DNA of 14,120 nucleotides, taken from assembly GCA_002432565.1 (NCBI GenBank), contig DJFP01000078.1, forward strand, positions 2,453 to 16,572. The letters run 5' to 3'. This stretch comes from Flavobacteriales bacterium UBA5869 (GTDB lineage: Bacteria; Bacteroidota; Bacteroidia; Flavobacteriales_D; Crocinitomicaceae). The notes below the pieces were generated by a model. The model saw nothing but the letters and a program-made list of their open reading frames with translations. It ran no database searches and had not been told where the DNA came from. Of this stretch, positions 7,647 to 13,967 are shown in pieces (positions within the stretch are counted from its first letter, which is position 1; the number at the start of each line of letters is the position of its first letter). Position numbers and translations under genes: made by a program.

Positions 7647-9326
7647 TCATGCGAACTCCGCATCCACTTTTATCTTAACAGCTTCTTTGGTGATCGGATG
7701 CGTGAACTGCAGGAATTGCGCATGCAGGTGAAGCCTGTTTTCTTTGCTTCCATAAAGATCGTCGCCAATGATCGGTGCGTTCAGTCCAAGGACATGCGCC
7801 GCATGAACACGCAATTGATGGGTTCTTCCGGTGATCGGGTAGAAATAGATCAGTGTTTGATTGTTTCTCCGTTCCACCACTTCCCATTTCGTTACGGCGC
7901 GTTTTCCATGCTCGTAGCACACCAGCTGGCGCGGTCTGTCGTCCAGGTCCACACGAAGCGGTAAATCGATCATTCCGGAGTCCTCCTTTACAATTCCGTC
8001 TAATAAAGCGACATAACGCTTTTGGACATTCCGCTTGATGAACTGTTTCTGCAGGTGCATGTGCACTTTTTTATCTTTTGCCAGTACTAAAATCCCGGAT
8101 GTAGACATGTCCAGGCGATGTACGATCAACGGGCCTGTTGCTTCCGGGTATTTTTCCTTCATGCGCGTGTAAACCGAATCTTCGATGTTTTTCCCGGGAA
8201 CTGAAAGGAACTCTGCCGGTTTATTCACAATCACCAGGTAATTGTCTTCAAAAACGACCTCCAATGCTTTGTTTTCTGCCGGGTTTTGAAGCATCGGGTT
8301 TTCATCTGTTTCGATTCCCAGGAGCATGTGACCGAGAATGGGCTCGCATTTACCGCGGCATGCCGGATAGACTTGTTTGTGTACACGCACTTCCGATTTG
8401 GGAGAAGCTCCCCACCAAAATTCACCCAGACAGATTGGCTTCAACTCATTTTCAAAAGCAAACTGCAGCAGTTTCGGAGCTGCACATTCTCCCGCTCCAG
8501 CCGGCGGTTTATGGTCTATCGTATTTTGAAAAATGCTTTGCAGGCTTCTTCGCTCTTTGCTTGCATTCAGGAAATAATACGAATCGAAGATTTCTGCCTG
8601 AAGCTTGTTGGACATATTCCTGCGCTTTTCCCGAAGCTCATTCAACCGGTTTTCAAAAGTTGCAACCGTTTCGGTTAATACAGCGATTTGTTTTTTACCG
8701 GAATCTGTAAAATCCTTCAAAAAATACTGCTCCCGGATCGATTGTTTTCTCAAATCCTCCAGTAACATTTCTAATTCTGCTTCATTTAATCCGTTGGAAT
8801 CCTCACGTACTTGTTTTCTTTTTGCCTTTGATTCCTTGATCTCTTTTTTATACTTCTGAAGCTGTTCCTGGTAAGATGCAATAGAGCTTTCCAGGTTTGC
8901 TTTCGCGTTTAAATAAGCTTCTTCTTTTTCCAGTTTTTCAATTTCAAGCGTGACTTCATTGATAATCACTTCTTCTTTCCTGAAAAAACCTTTGGAGTCA
9001 AGCAGGTCGAAAACAGGCGGAACGAAGTAGTCAAACTCGTTGGAATCTGCCAATTTTCCGGAAAACGCAGCTAAAAACCCTAGATCTCCTTTTTTGTTTT
9101 CCACAACGAGTACCCCGAACATCTTGCCTATCACCAATCCTTCCTGCTGATCGTCCAGTCCAAAGTTATGCACCCATTCCGTTTGTGTTTCGAGGTATTC
9201 CTGTACCTGCGCCATTGCAACAACAGCCAATTCATGCGGATCGTAATAAAACGGAAAAGTGAATTTTTCAGGACGCGGAATCGATGAAATATCGGAATGA
9301 AAGGAAATAAATTTGTTTACGAACAT
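7647..9326 (-). CDS. RluA-family RNA pseudouridine synthase with long N-terminal extension
   Basis: Converts specific uridines to pseudouridine in rRNA or tRNA in the cytoplasm; the exact target is unknown. The C-terminal 220 residues carry the family signature G-P-L-I-V-H-R-L-D-M-S-T-S-G-I-L-V-L-A-K (about 398-417, catalytic Asp about 405), the N-K-P start of the domain, and the G-R-T-H-Q-L-R-V-H motif. The first 120 residues form a separate domain (F-Y-Y-D-P-H-E-L-A, G-K-M-F-G-V-L-V-V, F-V-P-P-V-F-D-L-L). Residues about 125-250 are a charged coiled coil. A Cys-containing insert (C-A-A-P-K-L-L and C-R-G-K-C) lies before the catalytic domain. At 559 aa it is about twice the size of a standard RluA, but this long form is familiar in Bacteroidota. 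Third gene of a prmC-led minus-strand run. Confidence 0.92.
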   Translation of the reverse strand: MFVNKFISFHSDISSIPRPEKFTFPFYYDPHELAVVAMAQVQEYLETQTEWVHNFGLDDQQEGLVIGKMFGVLVVENKKGDLGFLAAFSGKLADSNEFDYFVPPVFDLLDSKGFFRKEEVIINEVTLEIEKLEKEEAYLNAKANLESSIASYQEQLQKYKKEIKESKAKRKQVREDSNGLNEAELEMLLEDLRKQSIREQYFLKDFTDSGKKQIAVLTETVATFENRLNELREKRRNMSNKLQAEIFDSYYFLNASKERRSLQSIFQNTIDHKPPAGAGECAAPKLLQFAFENELKPICLGEFWWGASPKSEVRVHKQVYPACRGKCEPILGHMLLGIETDENPMLQNPAENKALEVVFEDNYLVIVNKPAEFLSVPGKNIEDSVYTRMKEKYPEATGPLIVHRLDMSTSGILVLAKDKKVHMHLQKQFIKRNVQKRYVALLDGIVKEDSGMIDLPLRVDLDDRPRQLVCYEHGKRAVTKWEVVERRNNQTLIYFYPITGRTHQLRVHAAHVLGLNAPIIGDDLYGSKENRLHLHAQFLQFTHPITKEAVKIKVDAEFA

Positions 9327-9345
9327 TTTCTACTGAAACTGAGAA

Positions 9346-9376
9346 CAAAAGTACCTTATATAAAGTAAAGTTCAAA
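9346..9376 (-). promoter_or_regulatory. Promoter of the RluA-family gene
   Basis: On the minus strand TTTG (9376-9373), 19 nt, then TACTTTTG (9353-9346), a full match to the Bacteroidota consensus TTG-N19-TAnnTTTG. The leader before the ATG at 9326 would be only about 15 nt. The TTTG lies inside the GTTCAAA repeat block. Confidence 0.7.
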
Positions 9377-9428
9377 TGGTTCAAATGGTTCAAAAAATTA
9401 AACTCTTTGAACTTTTCAACTTTTGAAC
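9370..9428. repeat. GTTCAAATG direct repeats forming an AT-rich hairpin
   Basis: GTTCAAA occurs at 9370, 9379 and 9388 (9-bp period). Its complement TTTGAAC occurs at 9406-9412 and 9422-9428, with a near-match between. The units can pair in several registers. It fills the gap between the Fe-S gene stop and the rluA promoter. Similar TTGAAC-rich spacers are common in Bacteroidota, so this may be ordinary. Confidence 0.7.
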
Positions 9429-9434
9429 TCTTTT

Positions 9435-9866
9435 TTAATCCGAGAAATTAATCTTGACGTGAGTTCCGTCACAATAAGGTTTATTCGAAGAAGCTCCGCA
9501 TCTGCAAAACGCCGTTACTTTGCTTTCTTTTAATTCCTCCGAACCGTGATGCTTTACCGTAATGTTTCCATATACCAATAATGGTCCATTCGGCATCGTT
9601 TCAACAATATTTGATTGATGCACTTCTTTCTGTTCGTTTTTTAGACGATAGCTCAAAGCTCCACTCGGACATTTATCTACCTGACGGATAATCTCTTCTG
9701 TCGTTCCGCCTTCCATTTTAATCCATGGCTTGGTAGAAGGCTGAAAAACATCCGGGAGTCCTGTCGCTTTTTTCCAGCAAACTGTTGAATGGATGCAGCT
9801 TTCCGGCTTCCAAATAATGGTCATTTCTTCGTTGGAATATTCTTTTACAGTCGGTTTATCAGCCAT
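9435..9866 (-). CDS. Iron-sulfur protein: YjdI-like (Fer4_19) domain plus CDGSH domain
   Basis: Product 143 aa with two small metal-binding modules. The N-terminal half resembles the YjdI/Fer4_19 mono-cluster family (W-K-P-E-S-C24-I-H-S-T-V-C30-W, F-x-P-S-T-K-P-W-I, and V-D-K-C66-P-S-G-A-L). The C-terminus is a CDGSH (mitoNEET-type) 2Fe-2S motif: C121-x-C123-G-A-S-S-N-K-P-Y-C132-D-G-T-H136, giving the 3Cys:1His ligand set. This fusion is known in bacteria; it is thought to act in electron transfer, cluster transfer or redox sensing, but no specific partner can be named. It lies 50 bp downstream of prmC and may be cotranscribed. A weak TATCTTTA element (9897-9890, minus) could allow separate expression. 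Confidence 0.9.
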   Translation of the reverse strand: MADKPTVKEYSNEEMTIIWKPESCIHSTVCWKKATGLPDVFQPSTKPWIKMEGGTTEEIIRQVDKCPSGALSYRLKNEQKEVHQSNIVETMPNGPLLVYGNITVKHHGSEELKESKVTAFCRCGASSNKPYCDGTHVKINFSD

Positions 9867-9916
9867 GGGGAATTCGAGTTAAATAAAACTAAAGATACGA
9901 AATGATTTGTTCGGTT

Positions 9917-10765
9917 TTACTTCCATGCCGCTTTCAACATACGGTTCTTTCCCTGCAGATCCTGCCGGACCTCAACATCGGTAAATCCCAATTGTTCTGT
10001 CATTATTTTAGTTTCCGATCCGAATTTTTCATGCAGTTCAAAGAAAAGAAGTCCATTCTTGTCCAGGTTTTTTGCTGCGTACTCTGCAATAGCTTCGTAA
10101 AACAACAAAGGATTTTCATCCGGAACAAAAAGCGCTAGATCCGGTTCGAAATCAGTCACATTTTGATGCATCTGCTCTTTTTCCAACCATGGAATATAAG
10201 GCGGGTTCGAGACTATCACATCTACTTTTCTTGTTTTTTCAATATTCAAAGCGTCGTGAAATTCAAAACTTACATCCAAATGGAGGTCTTTTGCATTTGA
10301 CCGGGCGATTTCGAGTGCTTCCGGAGAGACATCCATTCCCCTGACATCAGCATCCGGCATTCGATTTTTAAGAGCCAATGCGATACACCCCGAACCGGTG
10401 CACCAATCCTCAATCTCCGGTTTTTCTTTGTTTTGAATTGATTCGAATATCCAGGAAACTAACTCTTCGGTTTCAGGTCGTGGAATTAAAACACCCGGAG
10501 CCACTCCTATTTTCAAATCATCGAAATACGTAAATCCGATAATGTATTGAACCGGTTCTCCTGTTTGAAGCCTGGAAGCGATTTGATCCAGCTTATTCAA
10601 TTGGGCTTCCGGGAGTGCTATTTCTTTCGAAACCAATAGTCCGGAACGGTTGAATCCGAAAATATCTTCCAAAACGAGCAGCAGGATATTCCGTACTTCT
10701 CTTTCCGAATAAAGGGCTGATAGTTTATCCGTCCAAATTGATGTCAGCTGCTTGAGATCCTGCAT
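9917..10765 (-). CDS. prmC: Peptide chain release factor N5-glutamine methyltransferase
   Basis: Methylates the GGQ glutamine of release factors RF1 and RF2 using S-adenosylmethionine, in the cytosol. Motifs in order: helical N-terminal substrate domain with P-V-Q-Y-I-I-G (about 71-77), V-L-I-P-R-P-E-T-E (92-100), the SAM-binding glycine loop W-C-T-G-S-G-C-I-A-L at 121-130, acidic motif G-M-D-V-S-P-E-A, and the diagnostic N187-P-P-Y190. The family glycine loop usually reads D-L-G-T-G-S-G; here it is D-W-C-T-G-S-G, a mild deviation. At 282 aa the length is typical. Head of a probable prmC, Fe-S protein, rluA run. Its start lies only 35 bp from the end of a 458-bp insertion, so that element may have displaced older upstream sequence. 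Confidence 0.95.
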   Translation of the reverse strand: MQDLKQLTSIWTDKLSALYSEREVRNILLLVLEDIFGFNRSGLLVSKEIALPEAQLNKLDQIASRLQTGEPVQYIIGFTYFDDLKIGVAPGVLIPRPETEELVSWIFESIQNKEKPEIEDWCTGSGCIALALKNRMPDADVRGMDVSPEALEIARSNAKDLHLDVSFEFHDALNIEKTRKVDVIVSNPPYIPWLEKEQMHQNVTDFEPDLALFVPDENPLLFYEAIAEYAAKNLDKNGLLFFELHEKFGSETKIMTEQLGFTDVEVRQDLQGKNRMLKAAWK

Positions 10766-10769
10766 GGAA

Positions 10770-10777
10770 CAAAAGTA
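10770..10777 (-). promoter_or_regulatory. Candidate -7 element for prmC giving a near-leaderless start
   Basis: TACTTTTG on the minus strand matches TAnnTTTG exactly and ends 4 bp before the prmC ATG, so transcription would begin at or within a base or two of the start codon. The -33 position reads TTC rather than TTG at 19 nt. The element lies in a dispersed-repeat sequence. Confidence 0.45.
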
Positions 10778-10791
10778 ATTACGAATTCCGA

Positions 10792-11267
10792 ATGCCGAAT
10801 CATTGTTGTCCGGTTAAATTTCCAACACCTCCTAATAATCCTCTTTGCTTCCCTACTTTTTGCCCAGGCAGAAAAAGTAGGCAAAACTGCCTGGGCACAA
10901 TTACAGCTTTCGGCCAACCAGCCGATCCGGATCAATCCGCGAAAAGACGGGATCAGGATCCAAAATGCAATTCTGTAGTTGTTTTACAAACACTACAGAA
11001 TTAGCACTTTTCGGGATTGATAACCAAATCGGCCGGTTGCCATTTCTTCAAAAAAATCAGAAGGGCGGGTAATGATTTGAAGATTCTGCTATAGTTCTAC
11101 AAGCCGCGTAATTGTGCGTTTTAGCAACTAGTATTAATCCGCCAAAAAAGTTAGGTCTTTGATTTCAAAAATCACCCTCCCTATTAGTTAGAATGGACTC
11201 AAACCCTCCTGAAATATGGAAAAGGAAGAAATAAAAGATCTTTTGTCGGACAACAATGATGCCGAAT
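10792..11267. mobile_element. 458-bp non-autonomous inserted element with 9-bp target duplication
   Basis: ATGCCGAAT occurs at 10792-10800 and again at 11259-11267. Immediately inside lie inverted ends: CATTGTTGTCCG at 10801-10812 and its exact complement CGGACAACAATG at 11247-11258. A 12-bp inverted terminal repeat flanked by a perfect 9-bp direct repeat is the signature of transposon insertion. No transposase frame is visible inside, so it would be a MITE-like element moved in trans. Inside are structured repeat copy 2 and about 200 bp of AT-rich sequence. Removing it restores a copy of the dispersed repeat, independent support for insertion. A 9-bp duplication is used by several IS families; no family is assigned. 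Confidence 0.8.
10852..11041 (+). repeat. Structured repeat, copy 2 (interlocked stems plus long hairpin)
   Basis: CCTACTTTTT (10852-10861), TGCCCAGGCAG (10861-10871), AAAAAGTAGG (10872-10881), CAAAA, CTGCCTGGGCA (10887-10897). Blocks one and three are complementary, as are two and four. A long imperfect hairpin then runs from GGCCAACC (10912) to GGTTGCC (11041), with arms of about 35 bp. It encloses GGGATCAGGATCC (10949-10961), shared with copy 1, and an extra perfect 11-bp stem (10969-10979 with 10992-11002, AATTCTGTAGT) that copy 1 lacks. It lies wholly inside the 458-bp element. Confidence 0.85.
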
Positions 11268-11512
11268 TACGAATTGATGGATTGTGGTTGAAAAATTGGT
11301 TTTAGCTGCGAACTAACAAATTTGACTATCTGGTTGCTGGCAATTAGAAACTTGGTTTTTATAAAACATGATATCATGTTATAATGATATCGTTATTTCA
11401 TGAAGAGGTGTGAAATTGCGGGCTGTTTTTTTTCCCAATCGGGTAAATCCGTTTAATGAACTGTATATTTCGCACTTTTTATCGAATATATCTGGCTTTT
11501 CAATAAACTTTT
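11268..11512. other. Non-coding stretch upstream of the LysM gene
   Basis: With the preceding inserted element, this completes a gene-free region of about 800 bp between prmC and the LysM gene. No convincing frame or RNA gene is seen. It is AT-rich and holds the tail of repeat copy C, two tandem palindromes at 11365-11396, and a weak ATATTTCG/CGAATAT inverted pair at about 11465-11490. Confidence 0.5.
11365..11396. promoter_or_regulatory. Two tandem GATATC-centred palindromes
   Basis: AACATGATATCATGTT (11365-11380) is a perfect 16-bp palindrome. The adjoining ATAATGATATCGTTAT (11381-11396) is palindromic except for one pair. Their centres are 16 bp apart. The pair lies about 118 bp upstream of the candidate LysM-gene promoter and could bind two dimers of a regulator. 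Confidence 0.5.
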
Positions 11513-11513
11513 T

Positions 11514-11543
11514 TTGAATTCCCAATGTAACTTGTTAAATTTA
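11514..11543 (+). promoter_or_regulatory. Candidate promoter of the LysM gene
   Basis: TTG (11514-11516), 19 nt, then TAAATTTA (11536-11543), 7 of 8 positions of TAnnTTTG at consensus spacing. The predicted leader before the GTG at 11573 is about 20-25 nt. Confidence 0.55.
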
Positions 11544-11572
11544 GGTGCGTTAAATGCAACTAAAACAACAAA

Positions 11573-12505
11573 GTGAGAAGTATCAAATTCGTTTTTCATA
11601 GTATGCTGATTGGCAGTCAGGCACTGTACGCGCAATCAGACAGCGAGTCAGTAGTTGATCGCATGTCGCCTACAGCTTCAGTGATGGCACAAACACCTGA
11701 TTCTATTGCTGTTGTTCCTTCTAAGAAAATTCTCGAAGTTCCTGCATTCCAAAAATACGATCCGGATACAATCCAGCTTGGAGAAAATGATTTCCTGGTT
11801 TCGGATTCATACACAGCCATGGGACAGCCGTATGTATATGATGCATTGCATTCTTTTCATCGCAGAAGAATGGATGGATTCGGAGGCTTTTTAAACGATA
11901 AGATCAATGCCGGATTAGCCGAAGTGCGCAACAGAGGATTCAACTCCGATCTGAAGAAATTATACATTCAAATTGATCCTTCGACTTTGACGGTTTACTG
12001 GACGGCTGTAGTTGGACCAAGTCTTGACGGAAGATGTTACATGAGCGTTGACAGCCGTGGTTCTGCCGGTGGTGGATTAGCCGCTGTTCAAAAACAGTGT
12101 CCGCGCATGCACCGCATACATGAAACACTTGTTCCGGTTAAAGTCCTGGAGTTTAACGATAATGTATTACAATGTTACACCTGGGACGGAGCCAAAATAG
12201 ACTCCGTAACACATGCCATAAACATTCAGCAGCATTTCTATAAATACTACGATCCTCAGATAGGGAACGGTGTAACTCTTGCAGAAGTGGTTCAGAAAGA
12301 GAAAGATGCAGAAATGGCTTCTTTAATGGTCGTATCCAAGCCTGCAGCTCCGGCTGTGCGCTATAGACGTTATACTGTAAAGTCGGGTGATACGCTTTCT
12401 CAAATTGCTGAAAAGTACCATACAACACCTTCAAAAATTAAAGCTGCAAATCATTTGCGCTCTTATTTGATAAGGGTGGGACAGACTTTAAAAATTCCCA
12501 ATTAA
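11573..12505 (+). CDS. Secreted LysM-domain protein
   Basis: Product 310 aa, probably exported and bound to peptidoglycan. The best start is a GTG at 11573, giving a signal peptide: basic R-S-I-K, hydrophobic F-V-F-H-S-M-L-I-G, and a likely cleavage after A-L-Y-A (residue 20). A TAA lies four codons upstream in frame and no in-frame ATG precedes it; an internal ATG at residue 11 would destroy the signal. Residues about 265-309 are a LysM domain: [20 protein letters not shown], then I-K-A-A-N and V-G-Q-T-L-K-I-P. The central 90-240 region has no recognised fold or catalytic motif (it includes [14 protein letters not shown] and three cysteines). No hydrolase is evident. Monocistronic by position; a terminator follows at 12682. 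Confidence 0.85.
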   Translation: MRSIKFVFHSMLIGSQALYAQSDSESVVDRMSPTASVMAQTPDSIAVVPSKKILEVPAFQKYDPDTIQLGENDFLVSDSYTAMGQPYVYDALHSFHRRRMDGFGGFLNDKINAGLAEVRNRGFNSDLKKLYIQIDPSTLTVYWTAVVGPSLDGRCYMSVDSRGSAGGGLAAVQKQCPRMHRIHETLVPVKVLEFNDNVLQCYTWDGAKIDSVTHAINIQQHFYKYYDPQIGNGVTLAEVVQKEKDAEMASLMVVSKPAAPAVRYRRYTVKSGDTLSQIAEKYHTTPSKIKAANHLRSYLIRVGQTLKIPN

Positions 12506-12567
12506 GAATTATGAATTACAAATTAATGGATTTGTAATTGGGTGATTGATTTTTGCTGCGAGTTTTT
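12501..12567. repeat. Dispersed intergenic repeat, copy D
   Basis: Begins at the LysM-gene stop: TTAAGAATTATGAATTACAA, then a perfect hairpin AATTACAAAT (12514-12523) with ATTTGTAATT (12530-12539) and loop TAATGG, then TTGGGTGATTGATTTTTGCT leading to GCTGCGAG. It shares its block order with copies A and B/C. Confidence 0.65.
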
Positions 12568-12681
12568 ATTTAAGATCTATTTAATTAGAAAAATCTCTGC
12601 ATCCCTTTAAAAATCCGGTTTGCTATTTGGCAAACTGGCAAATTTGCGCAGGTATCAGGGGTTCTCCAATCAAAACTAGAA

Positions 12682-12708
12682 AAGTCCTTCGTTAGTGAAG
12701 GACTTTTT
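12682..12708. terminator. Bidirectional intrinsic terminator
   Basis: Perfect 9-bp stem AAGTCCTTC (12682-12690) with GAAGGACTT (12697-12705), loop GTTAGT, followed by T residues on the plus strand and by TTTT on the minus strand as well. It sits between the convergent LysM and msrB genes and can serve both. Confidence 0.85.
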
Positions 12709-12781
12709 AATTCGTATATCGGCAACTTGAAGTTTCTTTCTGCTTGAACTGACTATCTAATCGATCCTCCTGGCAGATTTC

Positions 12782-13267
12782 TTATTTAATCACTTTCGGG
12801 ATTTTATCCAGGTCTTTGGAAGGATAAAACTGGATAGAACTGGTATTTACGCAATGACGGGTGTCTTTATCCGTAAATCCTTCGCCCGTAAAAACATGTC
12901 CCAAATGTCCTTTGCAATTCGCACAAATGATTTCTGTGCGCATTCCGTCAGCATCGGGAACGCGAATTACAGAGCCGTCGATCTCATCATCAAAACTCGG
13001 CCAGCCGCAATGCGATTCAAATTTATCATCTGATTTATAAAGCGGATTATTACACTGTTTGCAGATGTAAACTCCTTTATCTGTTTTGAGGTAATAATCT
13101 CCGGTAAAAGCGCGGTCTGTATTCTTATAAAGGATTACACTTTCCTCCTGGGGAGTGAGTTTATTGTACTTAGTTTCTTTTTTGGAAGAATCGGTCTTGG
13201 TTGGTTCCTGGGAGCAAGCTGTTAAACCGACAAACAAGCTTAAGCAAATAATCAAATAGTTTTTCAT
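12782..13267 (-). CDS. msrB: Peptide-methionine (R)-S-oxide reductase, exported lipoprotein
   Basis: Reduces the R-epimer of methionine sulfoxide in proteins. The product from the ATG at 13267 is 161 aa; a TTG two codons upstream is less likely. A lipoprotein signal (M-K-N-Y-L-I-I-C-L-S-L-F-V-G-L-T-A-C18) implies action in the periplasm. Core motifs: F-T-G-D-Y near 55, zinc pairs C69-x2-C72 and C115-x2-C118, H-C-G-W-P-S-F at 86-92, G-H-L-G-H-V-F at about 120-126, and catalytic C139 in R-H-C-V-N-T-S-S-I-Q-F. The family normally has R-x-C-x-N; all key residues are present. It needs an electron donor: the thioredoxin-fold protein encoded upstream is a plausible but unproven partner. Confidence 0.95.
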   Translation of the reverse strand: MKNYLIICLSLFVGLTACSQEPTKTDSSKKETKYNKLTPQEESVILYKNTDRAFTGDYYLKTDKGVYICKQCNNPLYKSDDKFESHCGWPSFDDEIDGSVIRVPDADGMRTEIICANCKGHLGHVFTGEGFTDKDTRHCVNTSSIQFYPSKDLDKIPKVIK

Positions 13268-13369
13268 CTTCAATCGTTTTGAATCAGTTACGCAAGTTCA
13301 GCGGATTTGGATTTAAAACCAAGAAAAACAAGCTATAAAAAGTTAAAAAAGCCCAGTATCACTGATCAA

Positions 13370-13406
13370 ATAGACATAACTTGTCCCGTCAATACGGGAT
13401 GTCTAT
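13370..13406. terminator. Hairpin between the TlpA-like gene and msrB
   Basis: ATAGACAT (13370-13377) pairs perfectly with ATGTCTAT (13399-13406). Inside, CCCGT (13385-13389) pairs with ACGGG (13394-13398) around CAAT, leaving a 7-nt bulge on one side. On the minus strand it follows the thioredoxin-like stop by about 36 nt, with GGGCTTTTTT some 20 nt further on. It is a possible terminator or processed 3' structure. Confidence 0.5.
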
Positions 13407-13442
13407 CCGTAGATTTTGCTGATCGAATTTAGAACAAGAAGA

Positions 13443-13961
13443 CTACTTTTTCTGCTTGTCCAATTCCACGTGCAAGCCAAGTCCTCTTAACGATTCACCC
13501 GAAGCTACAATTTTCCCTTCGCCATCTACTAAGAACCCACTAGGAATAAATTGAACTCCGTAAGCTTTTCCTGCCTCATTTGCTTTGTCCCAAACATGGC
13601 TTTTCCAGATAAGCCCGTCTGCTTTGATAGCTTCTTTCCATTTAGCTTCATCCCGGTCCAGGGAAACGGAGAACACTTCAAATCCTTTTGCATTTTTGAA
13701 CTTCGCGTTCTTGTATTTCCCATAAGCTTCAACCACATTCGGGTTTTCTTTTCTACAAGGTCCGCACCAGGAAGCCCAAAAGTCGATCAAAACCATCTTC
13801 CCTTTCAAGGAAGACAATTTTACAATTTTCCCATCAACACCTGCCAAAGCAATTTCAGGAGCTTTCGTTCCGACTCCCGGCATTGGCTTGACTGCTTTGA
13901 AAGAAGACAAACCAATTCCCACCAGGAATAAAGTTGAAAGAATGATTATTGAATTTTTCAT
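13443..13961 (-). CDS. TlpA/ResA-like exported thioredoxin-fold protein
   Basis: Product 172 aa. An N-terminal hydrophobic signal (M-K-N-S-I-I-I-L-S-T-L-F-L-V-G-I-G-L) exports it. The AhpC-TSA/Redoxin fold begins at G-T-K-A-P-E-I-A-L, with L-I-D-F-W-A-S-W-C66-G-P-C69-R as the redox active site and P140 in F-I-P-S-G-F-L-V-D as the cis-proline. The family reduces or forms disulfides, for example in cytochrome c maturation; here the substrate is unknown. The ATG is 6 bp after the murA stop, so it is probably cotranscribed with murA, an unexpected partner. The 3' side has a hairpin. A peroxiredoxin is excluded by the CxxC motif. Confidence 0.9.
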   Translation of the reverse strand: MKNSIIILSTLFLVGIGLSSFKAVKPMPGVGTKAPEIALAGVDGKIVKLSSLKGKMVLIDFWASWCGPCRKENPNVVEAYGKYKNAKFKNAKGFEVFSVSLDRDEAKWKEAIKADGLIWKSHVWDKANEAGKAYGVQFIPSGFLVDGEGKIVASGESLRGLGLHVELDKQKK

Positions 13962-13967
13962 CTGTTC

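Larger units (their letters stand above)
10776..11314. repeat. Dispersed intergenic repeat, copy B/C, split by an insertion
   Basis: The left part (10776-10800, TAATTACGAATTCCGAATGC region) and right part (11259-11314, GCCGAATTACGAATTGATGG then TTTTAGCTGCGA) become one continuous family copy when 10801-11258 and one 9-bp duplicate are removed. The joined order matches copies A and D. Confidence 0.6.

Noticed and set aside
8138..8710. 190-codon plus-strand open frame opposite the RluA-family gene
   Set aside because: Cysteine- and phenylalanine-rich antisense translation of a well-supported gene, with no recognisable motif; a shadow frame.
10852..10897. Simple rho-independent terminator
   Set aside because: The complementary blocks interlock rather than nest, and no plus-strand gene ends just upstream; classed as a structured repeat instead.
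10792..11004. 70-codon frame inside the 458-bp inserted element as a possible transposase or element protein
   Set aside because: It translates through the inverted repeats and hairpin, starts in the target duplication, and has Pro/Cys/Gln-rich sequence without any motif.
10912..11041. Integron attC site, suggested by the long imperfect hairpin
   Set aside because: The ends do not fit the RYYYAAC/GTTRRRY core sites and there is no cassette array or integrase.
11216..11305. 29-residue frame starting M-E-K-E-E-I-K-D-L-L, possible truncated gene at the right end of the element
   Set aside because: Very short, crosses the element end into the dispersed repeat, and has no independent support.
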